DNA of 18,492 nucleotides from an uncultured Oscillospiraceae bacterium (GTDB lineage Bacteria > Bacillota > Clostridia > Oscillospirales > Oscillospiraceae), in NCBI GenBank assembly GCA_910587785.1, contig CAJUOA010000070.1, positions 1 through 18,492 of the forward strand. Reading direction: 5' to 3'. A program made the translations under genes and the position numbers. The notes below the pieces were generated by a model. That model saw only the letters and a program-made list of their open reading frames with translations. It was not told the DNA's origin and made no database searches. Below, piece by piece: positions 12,300 to 18,492 of the stretch (the stretch's first letter is position 1; each line of letters starts with the position of its first letter).

Positions 12300-13333
12300 T
12301 ACTCCACCTCTTTCCAGCATTGGGGGTCAGCGTCATAGAAATCCCCGTGCGCGCCGCTGGCCACGGCAGGGCATCCCCGGCACCATGCCAGCAGCTCACA
12401 TCTCGCGCATTTCTTGAATTTCTGATAATCCCGATAGGTTTCCATCTCGCAGACCCACACATCCGCGATCCTGTCCTCAAAGACATTGCCCACCTTGCTG
12501 TTCTGGACACGGCGGCAGGCGTAAAGGTCGCCGGTGGGAAGGATGGTCAGGTGACAGTTGCCGCAGTTGCAGCCACCGTAGATCATGCCCTCCTGGGCGT
12601 CCTCCGGGATTTTGAACGCCCCGGTTTCATATTCGTACAGCGTCCAGAGGTGGTCTTTTTTGTTGAAGTAGGTCTGACAGCCCGCTGCCTCGTATGCCTT
12701 GAATTTTGCATCGCAGACGGCCAGCAGTTCCCGGTATTCCTCCGGCGTGATGCCGGTGTCCTTTTCCTCGCTGGTGGGGCAGTACCGGGCGAAAGCGAAT
12801 ACATCCACGCCGTATTTTACCACAGTATCAATGATTTGGGGAACATCTTTGATGTTCGTTCCCGATACAGTGGTCATAATCACGCTGCGGATGCCAGCGT
12901 TTTTGATGCAGGAGATTTTTTCGAGGGTGCAGTCAAAGGAACCGGGCTTGCGGAACCAGTCGTGGGTTTCCCGCATTCCGTCCAGGGAAAGCTGATACTT
13001 CTGACAGCCGCATGATTTCAGCCGCCTGCATACCTCGTCATTCAGATGGAACGGATTGCCCATGATGGTAAAGGGAATGTCCCGCTCCTTCAGTAATTCC
13101 AGCAGACGCCAGAAATCCGGGTGCAGGATAGGATCGCCGCCGGTGATGTAGAAATAGGGCAGAGGGTCGTACATCTCGCACATATCGCAGCAGTTGTCCA
13201 CAACGTCCTGCATCTGTTTCCAGGTCATGGCGTCCAGCTTTTTGCAGTTGTCCTCCGAGAAGATATAGCAATGCTTACACCGCTGGTCGCACTCGTCCGT
13301 AATGTGCCATTGGAAAGAAAAATACTGTTTCAT
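12299..13333 (-). CDS. Radical SAM/SPASM peptide maturase (ACGX system)
   Basis: This 344-residue enzyme should modify the Cys-rich peptide encoded just upstream. The radical SAM cluster motif is Cys 15, 19, 22 (CDQRCKHCY), followed by the SAM-binding GGDP. The C-terminal SPASM domain has Cys 255, 257, 260, the GDLYAC step (Cys 273), then Cys 309, 312, 318, 321 and Cys 339, enough for two auxiliary [4Fe-4S] clusters. The order and the partner peptide match what I recall as the ACGX maturase family; chemistry for it is not known to me. SPASM maturases often make thioether (sactionine) or C-C links. GAGGGG lies 8 nt before the ATG. Confidence 0.93.
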   Translation of the reverse strand: MKQYFSFQWHITDECDQRCKHCYIFSEDNCKKLDAMTWKQMQDVVDNCCDMCEMYDPLPYFYITGGDPILHPDFWRLLELLKERDIPFTIMGNPFHLNDEVCRRLKSCGCQKYQLSLDGMRETHDWFRKPGSFDCTLEKISCIKNAGIRSVIMTTVSGTNIKDVPQIIDTVVKYGVDVFAFARYCPTSEEKDTGITPEEYRELLAVCDAKFKAYEAAGCQTYFNKKDHLWTLYEYETGAFKIPEDAQEGMIYGGCNCGNCHLTILPTGDLYACRRVQNSKVGNVFEDRIADVWVCEMETYRDYQKFKKCARCELLAWCRGCPAVASGAHGDFYDADPQCWKEVE

Positions 13334-13385
13334 ATCATGTTCCCCTCATATGAAAAACGGCCAAAGCCGATTGTGTTTGGGAAAT

Positions 13386-13415
13386 CCCCCGGCAAAGGTC
13401 TGGCCTTGCCGGGGG
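13386..13415 (-). terminator. Attenuator-like hairpin between peptide and maturase
   Basis: Arms CCCCCGGCAAAGG (13386-13398) and CCTTGCCGGGGG (13404-13415) pair over 12 bp with one bulged A. It sits between the peptide stop (13427) and the maturase start (13333). Only a short T tract follows on the minus strand, so partial termination or 3'-end protection is likely, giving more peptide than enzyme. Confidence 0.7.
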
Positions 13416-13426
13416 ACAGCGCAGAG

Positions 13427-13603
13427 TTACTTGTCGCCAGCGCCGCAGGAAGAACCGCAAGCAGCGGGCTTTTCCTCCGGTTTGCCGGACGCGCCGCAAG
13501 CGGCGGGAGTCTCAGCCGGCTTGTCAGATGCACCGCAGGCGGCGGGTTTATCGGACGCACCGCAGGAAGAACCAGCCCAGCCGGACAGATTGGAAAGCGC
13601 CAT
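13427..13603 (-). CDS. ACGX-repeat Cys-rich RiPP precursor peptide
   Basis: This small gene encodes 58 residues. After a short leader (MALSNLSGWAG) come five Cys-Gly steps at Cys 14, 23, 36, 49 and 53, in ACGA, ACGS or SCGA contexts. They are separated by Lys-Pro spacers (ASDKPA, ASDKPAETPA, ASGKPEEKPA). Ala, Gly, Ser, Cys, Lys and Pro dominate; the only aromatic residue is Trp 9. Each Cys is a likely target of the adjacent radical SAM/SPASM enzyme. GGAGG lies 8 nt before the ATG. It is the first gene of the operon, with its own promoter and a hairpin after its stop. The product could be a modified peptide, a metal or redox carrier, or an enzyme cofactor precursor. Confidence 0.92.
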   Translation of the reverse strand: MALSNLSGWAGSSCGASDKPAACGASDKPAETPAACGASGKPEEKPAACGSSCGAGDK

Positions 13604-13652
13604 GATGTTTACCTCCGATTATGTTTGTCGAACATTTTCCGTTCGCAGACTT

Positions 13653-13681
13653 ATCTTAGCGTGGCTTCCGTGTTAAAACAA
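13653..13681 (-). promoter_or_regulatory. Promoter of the ACGX peptide operon
   Basis: On the minus strand TTGTTT (13681-13676) lies 17 bp from TAAGAT (13658-13653), about 50 nt before the peptide ATG. Both hexamers are imperfect, which fits an activated promoter. Confidence 0.45.
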
Positions 13682-13682
13682 G

Positions 13683-13719
13683 TACGCACCTTTTTATTAC
13701 TCAGTCACTTTTTTGTAAC
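13683..13719. promoter_or_regulatory. Operator-like repeats upstream of the ACGX promoter
   Basis: GTCACTTTTTTGTAAC (13704-13719) is an imperfect inverted repeat. A related sequence, GTACGCACCTTTTTATTAC (13682-13700), lies beside it, so two similar sites stand next to the -35. This is the pattern of a winged-helix regulator such as HxlR or of a redox sensor. No regulator gene is nearby in the window. Confidence 0.35.
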
Positions 13720-14017
13720 CTATTGCATAAATTTTAATTTGAACCAAAAGAAATTACCAGCCATCAGGAGCTTTTATAGGATGTTATTAAATCCTCTGAA
13801 ACGCCTGGAAACACAAGGGTTTAAGCAAGTCAACACCCTGTTCCCTGTTATCCGGTCCCACCCTCTGTTAAGGGCTTTACGGGAGCTGGCAAGGGAAAAA
13901 TCAAGGGAAGATGCAGGATTTTGGAGCGTCAAGGATATGGCAAGCGTGGGCTGTCGTGATGTGACCAGCCAGCAAACTTGCACCCTGTATCGGCCCTTCA
14001 ACTTCATACACGACCAG

Positions 14018-14047
14018 AAAACGGACATCGGAAGATGCCCGTTTTTT
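14018..14047 (+). terminator. Terminator in the parB leader
   Basis: AAAACGGACATC pairs with GATGCCCGTTTT (one A-C mismatch, loop GGAA) and is followed by six T on the plus strand. It ends 22 bp before the parB start, leaving no room for a promoter between, so parB transcripts must read through it. Confidence 0.75.
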
Positions 14048-14069
14048 CATTCTCTGGAGGTGAGATATT

Positions 14070-15014
14070 TTGAGCAGTCCTAACACATCCCCTCCCAAGC
14101 GGCGGGGCAGACCGCCCAAGGTACGGGAGGCCCCCGCCCCCGCGCCGCAGCCCCAGGGCGAGATGGTGGTCCCCATTCCCCTGGCGGAGCTGCACCCGTT
14201 TCCCAACCACCCGTTCAAAGTGAGGGATGATGAAGCTATGAAAGAGACCACCGCAAGCGTGAAAGAAAATGGTGTGCTGACCCCGGCCATCGTCCGCCCC
14301 CGCGAGGGAGGCGGCTATGAGATCATAGCGGGCCACCGCCGCAAGCACGCCTGTGAACTGGCGGGGCTGTCCGCGCTGCCAGCCCTGGTCCGCAGTCTGG
14401 ACGATGATACCGCCACTATTCTGATGGTGGACAGCAACATCCAGCGGGAGAACATCCTGCCCAGCGAGAGGGCGCAGGCATATAAAATGAAGCTGGAAGC
14501 CATCAAGCGCCGCGCCGGGAGGCCCACCAAAGAGGCCGAAAATAATTCGCCGAAAATTTCGGCGAATTTCCGCAGCGATGATGAAATCGGCGCGGCAATG
14601 GGCGTGAGCGGCGATACCGTCCGCAATTACATTTCCCTTACCCAGCTGGTCCCGGAGCTTCAGCAGATGGTGGATGATAAGAAGATCGCGCTGTCCCCTG
14701 CCTACCAGATCGCCGCCTTGAAGCCGGAGGAACAGGCGCTTTTGGTGGAGACCATCGAAAGCGAACAGGCCACCCCCTCCGTCTCCCAGGCCCAGCACAT
14801 GAAAAAATTGAGCCAGTCCGGGGAGCTGAACGAGGACACCATGCTCTCCATCCTGTCGGCGGAGAAGAAGCCGGAGGTGGACAAAATCGTGCTGACCGCC
14901 GATACCCTCCGCAAATACTTCCCCCGCTCCTATACGCCCCGGAAGATGGAGGAGACCATCATCAAGCTGTTGGAGGCGTGGCAGAAGAAGCGCCAGCGCA
15001 GTCAGGAACGCTAA
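14070..15014 (+). CDS. ParB/Spo0J-like nuclease-fold DNA-binding protein of a mobile element
   Basis: This 314-residue protein belongs to the ParB-like proteins found in gut conjugative elements. A basic AT-hook-like tail (PPKRRGRPPKVRE, 8-20) and a Pro/Ala linker lead to the ParB N-terminal domain with GHRRKHA (88-94, equivalent to GERRxxA) and DSNIQREN (121-128). A helix-turn-helix follows (DDEIGAAMGVSGDTVRNYI, 170-188), then a C-terminal domain with SQAQHMKKLSQSGEL and YTPRKMEETIIKLLEAW. The start is TTG at 14070, 8 nt after GGAGG. It probably helps maintain or regulate the element. It is transcribed through a terminator just upstream and has its own terminator after it. Confidence 0.88.
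   Translation: MSSPNTSPPKRRGRPPKVREAPAPAPQPQGEMVVPIPLAELHPFPNHPFKVRDDEAMKETTASVKENGVLTPAIVRPREGGGYEIIAGHRRKHACELAGLSALPALVRSLDDDTATILMVDSNIQRENILPSERAQAYKMKLEAIKRRAGRPTKEAENNSPKISANFRSDDEIGAAMGVSGDTVRNYISLTQLVPELQQMVDDKKIALSPAYQIAALKPEEQALLVETIESEQATPSVSQAQHMKKLSQSGELNEDTMLSILSAEKKPEVDKIVLTADTLRKYFPRSYTPRKMEETIIKLLEAWQKKRQRSQER
14544..14568. repeat. 25-bp perfect palindrome inside parB
   Basis: Twelve-base arms, AATTCGCCGAAA and TTTCGGCGAATT, surround one central A. It encodes the linker between the ParB domain and the helix-turn-helix (about residues 159-167). It could be a parS-like binding site or a regulatory hairpin. Confidence 0.8.
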
Positions 15015-15034
15015 CTGAATATAGGACAGATACG

Positions 15035-15065
15035 CCGGACAGGGAAGCTCTCTGCCCGGTTTTTT
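15035..15065 (+). terminator. Terminator after parB
   Basis: CCGGACAGGGA (15035-15045) pairs with TCTCTGCCCGG (15049-15059), with one mismatch and one wobble, and six T follow. It lies 20 bp past the parB stop, so the downstream genes rely on readthrough or an unseen promoter. Confidence 0.75.
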
Positions 15066-15089
15066 CGTGTCCGGGAAAGGAGAAGCACG

Positions 15090-15698
15090 TTGTATATCAA
15101 CACATTCCAATATAAGCCGGAGCATGTGGATTGCAGGCTCTGCACCGAGTACGCCGGTAAAAAGAAGGGCTGCACCGCCCAGGGCTGTCCCTGGCTGGCG
15201 GAACGGATCGAGGCCGGTGTGGTGGGATATGAGGAGGCCGTTATGGAGACGTTCCCCCGCAATGCCCACCTGGACGCCCGCCTGCATACGGCCATCCGGC
15301 GCTTTACCGGGTCCCTGTTCCTCTCCCCCGCCCACCAGGGCCGCATGGAGCGGCTGAAAGCGCGGGAAGGCTTCCGCCGGAAGCGGGACACCCCGGCCTA
15401 CTTCGCCGCCATGTATCTGCTCACCGCCAATGATGACCTCTTTCTCCGGTCTGCCAACTGCTTTTGCAGGCACGGCATTGAGTTTGACTATGGGACGCTG
15501 AAAGACATCTCTCCCCATTGCTACACCCTGTTCTCTGCGGCGCGGGACATCTATGCGGAGGGGTCCGGCGTGGCCCTGACCGACCTTGCCAACAGCGAGG
15601 TGGTGGACACCCTGGCTTTCAGCCTGATCGTCAACGCCCTTCTGGTGGCCCGGTACGGCCCCGCCGTGCTGGAGATCAAGGAAAGGAGCCGCAAATGA
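15090..15698 (+). CDS. Mobile-element protein of unknown function with Cys motif
   Basis: I do not recognise this 202-residue protein. Its N-terminus has CRLCTEYAGKKKGCTAQGCPW (Cys 15, 18, 28, 33), which looks like a zinc or iron-sulfur site, and NCFCRHG lies further on. The rest is mixed α-helical and soluble, with LANSEVVDTLAFSLIVNALL near the end. It starts at TTG 15090, 7 nt after AAAGGAG. Its stop overlaps the ATG of the next gene. This and the next two genes form a co-directional unit behind parB, as in conjugative-element backbones. Confidence 0.7.
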   Translation: MYINTFQYKPEHVDCRLCTEYAGKKKGCTAQGCPWLAERIEAGVVGYEEAVMETFPRNAHLDARLHTAIRRFTGSLFLSPAHQGRMERLKAREGFRRKRDTPAYFAAMYLLTANDDLFLRSANCFCRHGIEFDYGTLKDISPHCYTLFSAARDIYAEGSGVALTDLANSEVVDTLAFSLIVNALLVARYGPAVLEIKERSRK

Positions 15699-15964
15699 AG
15701 CCGCTGCATCTGCCCATCACCGGGCATGACCTGTTGGCGGTGGAGCGGTTCCAGGACGGCACCCGCCACATGATCGAGTTTCTGGTGCTGGCCGACTGCC
15801 CCCTGGGAAAAGAGGGCCAGTACATCCGGCGCTTTCTCACCGAGGGCGGCTACCAGGAGGCCCTTGCCCATGTGCGGCAGGGCGGCATCCAAATCCGCAG
15901 ACACGCCAGCATCATCGAGGGCCACATCCTTCCCGACAAGCCGAGGAAACGGCGCAAAAACTGA
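15695..15964 (+). CDS. Small mobile-element protein of unknown function
   Basis: This 89-residue protein overlaps the preceding gene by 4 nt (ATGA), with GAAAGGAG 6 nt before its ATG. A short N-terminal part (MKPLHLPITGHDLLAVERFQ) is followed by an α/β stretch and a very basic tail (DKPRKRRKN) that may bind nucleic acid. I see no known motif. Confidence 0.7.
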   Translation: MKPLHLPITGHDLLAVERFQDGTRHMIEFLVLADCPLGKEGQYIRRFLTEGGYQEALAHVRQGGIQIRRHASIIEGHILPDKPRKRRKN

Positions 15965-15979
15965 CAGGAGGTAGATCAC

Positions 15980-16486
15980 ATGTATTCTTTGGATTCTTTG
16001 GAGTATGCCATCCGGGAGCTGTACCGCTCCGGCATTGGAGACAACAGCGGCCTGTCCGCTGACGAGGTGGAGGAGCTTCTGGACGGCATCGACTTCCATG
16101 CGCTGCTCCAGGCTGTCCGGCACCACGCCGAGACCGCCTTTGCTTTCGCCACCCAGGGCAATCACCCCAAGTCGTTCAACTACCGGGGGGCGGAGCTGTT
16201 CGGCCAGCGGGCCACGCTGCTGTATGACGATTTCGACCAGAGTACCGCCGAGGCCGTCCTGACCACCCGCAGCGTGGAGCTGTGGCTGCTGGAGGATATG
16301 ACAATCACCGCCGTTGCCAGCGTGTCCGTGGTCTGTGAGGGCGGCGCGTATGTGGCCGAGTACCGGGAGGGCCTGGGCGACCCCTGGACCAGCGGCATGT
16401 GCCTGGACCTGGAGGAGCTGACGGACCGGCTGGATAAGCTGTGCTGGCCCGTCCATGAACATGAGATTCCCGTTTACGAGCTGTAA
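15980..16486 (+). CDS. Mobile-element protein of unknown function, acidic
   Basis: I do not recognise this acidic 168-residue protein. AGGAGG (15966-15971) lies 8 nt before its ATG. The first half is helical (LSADEVEELLDGIDFHALLQ); the second half looks like an α/β fold with strands (ELWLLEDMTITAVASVSV, then GAYVAEYRE). No membrane segment or signal peptide is present. It lies 15 nt after the basic 89-residue gene and ahead of the PAPS-reductase-like gene. Confidence 0.7.
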   Translation: MYSLDSLEYAIRELYRSGIGDNSGLSADEVEELLDGIDFHALLQAVRHHAETAFAFATQGNHPKSFNYRGAELFGQRATLLYDDFDQSTAEAVLTTRSVELWLLEDMTITAVASVSVVCEGGAYVAEYREGLGDPWTSGMCLDLEELTDRLDKLCWPVHEHEIPVYEL

Positions 16487-16524
16487 ACGGAGGGAAAGGA
16501 GCGTAAAAAGGCAGTTCTCCCAAC

Positions 16525-17310
16525 ATGGGAGCTGTAAATAACAGCGAAACCTTTTCGGCGGTCTCCCTCTCCGGCGGAAAAGACAGTTCGTGTCTTTTGC
16601 TGCTGATGATCGAGAAGGGCCTGCCCATTGACAGCGTACTCTACGCCAACACCGGCATGGAGTTCCCGCAGATGGAGGCCCACATCGCCAAGCTGGATGA
16701 TTTTCTCTATCAGGAGCGCGGCATCCATATCACCACCCTGCAACACCCCCACGGCTTTGAGTGGATGATGTTTGAGGAGCCAAAGCAAAAGCCGAGCTGC
16801 CTGGAACGCCGCGCCCGATTGGGAATACCGCCGTACGGGAACGGCTGGCCGGGGATCAAGGTACGCTGGTGTACCGGCCAGCTGAAAACCCATCTTATCA
16901 ATAAAACGGTCAACCATCTGAAAAAAGAAAAAGACGCATTACATTTTATCGGCATCGCCGCTGATGAAGCCCACCGCTGTAAGGCGGACACCCACAACCG
17001 CTATCCCCTGGTGGAGTGGGGCATCACCGAGGCCCAGGCCCTCCAGGTCTGCTATGACCGGGGCTACGATTGGGGCGGACTGTATGAAATATACCATCGC
17101 GCTTCGTGCTGGTGCTGTCCTTTTCAACGTATAGACGAGCTTCGGAAGCTCCGCCGCCACCACCCGGAGCTATGGGCACAGCTGCTGGATATGGACAACC
17201 GGGCGCGGGCCATGTTCGGCCCCGGTCCGCTGGGACAGTTCAAAAAGAACTGGAGCGTGGCGCGGCTGGAGGAACGCTTTGCCCGCGAGGATGCGGCGGA
17301 CACCGCATAA
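16525..17310 (+). CDS. PAPS-reductase-family PP-loop protein
   Basis: The PP-loop SGGKDSS (16-22) marks a 261-residue ATP-pyrophosphatase of the phosphoadenosine-phosphosulfate reductase/DndC group. These adenylate a substrate, often for sulfur transfer. Further motifs are YANTGMEFPQ (40-49), RWCTGQLKTH (114-123, Cys 116) and a Cys cluster SCWCCPF (194-200). This Cys pattern resembles Fe-S-bearing DndC-like proteins, not plain CysH. In a mobile element it may help modify DNA or RNA rather than assimilate sulfate. The only ATG (16525) lies in a hairpin and its ribosome binding sites are 13 and 23 nt upstream, so translation may be weak or regulated. Confidence 0.87.
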   Translation: MGAVNNSETFSAVSLSGGKDSSCLLLLMIEKGLPIDSVLYANTGMEFPQMEAHIAKLDDFLYQERGIHITTLQHPHGFEWMMFEEPKQKPSCLERRARLGIPPYGNGWPGIKVRWCTGQLKTHLINKTVNHLKKEKDALHFIGIAADEAHRCKADTHNRYPLVEWGITEAQALQVCYDRGYDWGGLYEIYHRASCWCCPFQRIDELRKLRRHHPELWAQLLDMDNRARAMFGPGPLGQFKKNWSVARLEERFAREDAADTA

Positions 17311-17340
17311 GTCAAAATCTAATGAGGAAGTGAGTGAAGA

Positions 17341-18249
17341 ATGGCCGTCTATCGTGTAGAACGGACGCGGGATTACACAGTGATGTCGAACCATCACTTG
17401 AAGGACCCCGGCCTGTCGCTGAAAGCAAAGGGGCTGCTGGCGATCATGCTGTCCCTCCCGGACGACTGGAATTATTCCACGCGGGGCCTCGCCGCCATCT
17501 GCAAAGAGGGCGTGGAGGCCATCGGAAACACGCTGAAAGAGTTGGAGCGGGCGGGCTATGTGGTGCGCCGCCAGCTGCGGGACGGGAATGGGCGCGTGGG
17601 CAATGTGGAGTACACCATCTATGAAAAGCCCCAGATACCGCCCCCGGCCCCCTCCGAACCGGACACGCCACCCCCGGACACGGGTTTACCGGGTACGGCT
17701 TCACCGTGTACGGGTTTCCCGGATACGGTTGCGCCGGATACGGTTGCGCCGGATACGGAAAACCCGGCGCAATTAAATACTAAGAAAACTAATTCCCGTA
17801 AAAAACAAAATACTTATCAAGCAAATACTCATTCATTCTGTCCCCAGCCCCCTCCGGGGCCAGGGTCCGCGCCTGCGGCGGAAGGAATGACGGAAGTGTA
17901 TGAGAAGCGGGATGAAATTCGGGAGCAGATCGAGTATGACCTGATTGCCGACAGAGCCAACCGGGAGCAGATCAATGAGCTGGTGGAGATCATGCTGGAG
18001 GTTGCTTTGAGCCGAGCGCCCACCATGAAGATCGGGCGGGGCGCGGAGTACCCCACAGCTTTGGTCCGGCAGCGGTTTGAGCTTATCGACAGCAGCCACA
18101 TCGAGAAGGTGCTGGACGGCATCCGGGAAAACACCACCCGCGTCTGGAACACCAGGGCCTATCTGCTGGCTGCGCTGTTCAACGCCCCAGCCACCACGGA
18201 CAACCACTACACGATGCTGGTCAACCACGACCTCTACGGCGGCGGATAG
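17341..18249 (+). CDS. Replisome-organiser/DUF6017-like replication protein
   Basis: Residues 1-95 form a winged helix-turn-helix (DPGLSLKAKGLLAIMLSLPD, then YSTRGLAAICKEG and TLKELERAGYVVRRQLRDGNG), typical of replication initiators of phages and conjugative elements. A Pro/Asp/Thr-rich linker (about 97-145) is encoded by seven 15-bp repeats. The C-terminal part (from about 180, EQIEYDLIADRANREQINEL, then VWNTRAYLLAALFNAP) matches DUF6017. The 302-residue protein is probably needed for replication of the element. GAGGAAG lies 10 nt before the ATG. Confidence 0.82.
   Translation: MAVYRVERTRDYTVMSNHHLKDPGLSLKAKGLLAIMLSLPDDWNYSTRGLAAICKEGVEAIGNTLKELERAGYVVRRQLRDGNGRVGNVEYTIYEKPQIPPPAPSEPDTPPPDTGLPGTASPCTGFPDTVAPDTVAPDTENPAQLNTKKTNSRKKQNTYQANTHSFCPQPPPGPGSAPAAEGMTEVYEKRDEIREQIEYDLIADRANREQINELVEIMLEVALSRAPTMKIGRGAEYPTALVRQRFELIDSSHIEKVLDGIRENTTRVWNTRAYLLAALFNAPATTDNHYTMLVNHDLYGGG
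17659..17763 (+). repeat. Seven 15-bp iteron-like repeats inside the replication gene
   Basis: Seven direct 15-bp units start at 17659, 17674, 17689, 17704, 17719, 17734 and 17749. The consensus is CCGGATACGGNTTNN; units 5 and 6 are identical. They keep the reading frame and encode PDTxxPDT-like steps. Their place between the two domains is like the in-gene origins of RepA_N plasmids. Confidence 0.85.
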
Positions 18250-18291
18250 CCGTCTTTTTCTTGACCCGAACACGGGAGAAAGGAGCTTCCC

Positions 18292-18492
18292 ATGAAGCGA
18301 CCCCTTGCTTACATCACCGCCGCCTGGAGCGGCAACGAGTACGAAAATGCAGAGAACGCCGCCCGGTACTGCCGTCAGGTGTACGAGGCTGGCTATTCCC
18401 CCATCTGTCCCATCCTGCTCACCGCCCGATTCCTCCAGGATGCGGTCCCCCAGGAGCATAAGGACGGCATCGACATGGCGCGGGACTACCTC
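18292..18492 (+). CDS. DUF4406/DUF7768-like protein (cut by window end)
   Basis: Only the first 67 residues are present. ITAAWSGN (8-15), then AARYCRQVYEAGYSPICPILL and a DGIDMARDY segment match the fold of nucleoside 2-deoxyribosyltransferase-like proteins common in phages and conjugative elements. AAAGGAG (18279-18285) precedes ATG 18292. The activity is unknown. Confidence 0.8.
   Translation, partial: MKRPLAYITAAWSGNEYENAENAARYCRQVYEAGYSPICPILLTARFLQDAVPQEHKDGIDMARDYL

Larger units (their letters stand above)
13604..14069. other. 466-bp intergenic region between the RiPP operon and parB
   Basis: The left 140 bp are AT-rich and hold the minus-strand promoter and operator-like repeats of the ACGX operon. 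The middle part, 13740-14010, has no convincing gene: frames on both strands lack a ribosome binding site and protein-like composition. It may hold an oriT, an att site or a leader RNA for parB. CAAGGG occurs at least three times (13813-13900). It ends with the terminator at 14018-14047. Confidence 0.5.

Noticed and set aside
11718..12320. Longer nitroreductase start at 12320
   Set aside because: The seven extra residues lie inside the maturase gene; ATG 12299 has the ribosome binding site and stop-start overlap.
13121..14083. 320-residue plus-strand frame over the rSAM start, the ACGX gene and the gap
   Set aside because: It is antisense to the radical SAM and peptide genes, lacks a ribosome binding site, and its tail in the gap resembles no protein.
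17659..17763. Possible CRISPR array
   Set aside because: The 15-bp units are head to tail without spacers and stay in frame within a gene.

Overview
The window looks like a chromosome of a gut Clostridium-type Firmicute, most likely Oscillospiraceae (Flavonifractor/Lawsonibacter-like). This is inferred from the high G+C housekeeping genes, strong AGGAGG ribosome binding sites, a SpoVAE sporulation remnant and the CsoR/CopA type. No database search was possible.

Region 1 (1-5226) is core-like. asnS is on the minus strand. Diverging from it is a pseudouridine-degradation operon: psuK, a GNAT acetyltransferase, then a DUF2087 domain that reads in frame into psuG. A small DUF1294 membrane protein follows. 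Two palindromic elements (2761-2836 and 4618-4679) flank the psu genes.

Region 2 (5227-8690) is a copper-efflux operon on the minus strand: csoR, a P-loop kinase-like gene, and copA. CopA carries a C-terminal CopZ-like domain preceded by its own ribosome binding site and ATG. The promoter has two CsoR-type boxes, one between -35 and -10 and one over the csoR ribosome binding site.

Region 3 (8751-10060) has lower G+C. It holds a secreted or membrane-anchored protein of unknown function, the 3' end of a C39-like peptidase gene, and a terminator that once served spoVAE.

Region 4 (10059-13720) is the most interesting part, a tight minus-strand operon. It encodes a 58-residue Cys-Gly repeat peptide (ACGX type), a radical SAM/SPASM maturase, a nitroreductase, an FMN-binding-like protein with two [4Fe-4S] motifs, a zinc-type macrodomain ADP-ribosyl hydrolase, and the first ~33 codons of a SirTM-type sirtuin. 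The sirtuin is cut at its GAGA motif and fused in frame to the 3' half of spoVAE. This junction marks a deletion or recombination scar (or an assembly join).

Region 5 (14018-18492) is the start of an integrative/conjugative element backbone on the plus strand: a ParB-like protein behind a terminator, three small proteins of unknown function, a PAPS-reductase-like PP-loop protein, a DUF6017/replisome-organiser-like protein with seven 15-bp iteron-like repeats inside its gene, and a partial DUF4406/DUF7768-like protein cut by the window end.

A working model is that a mobile element carrying the ACGX peptide/ADP-ribosylation operon sits beside a spoVA locus, and that its outer end was lost by a deletion reaching into spoVAE.
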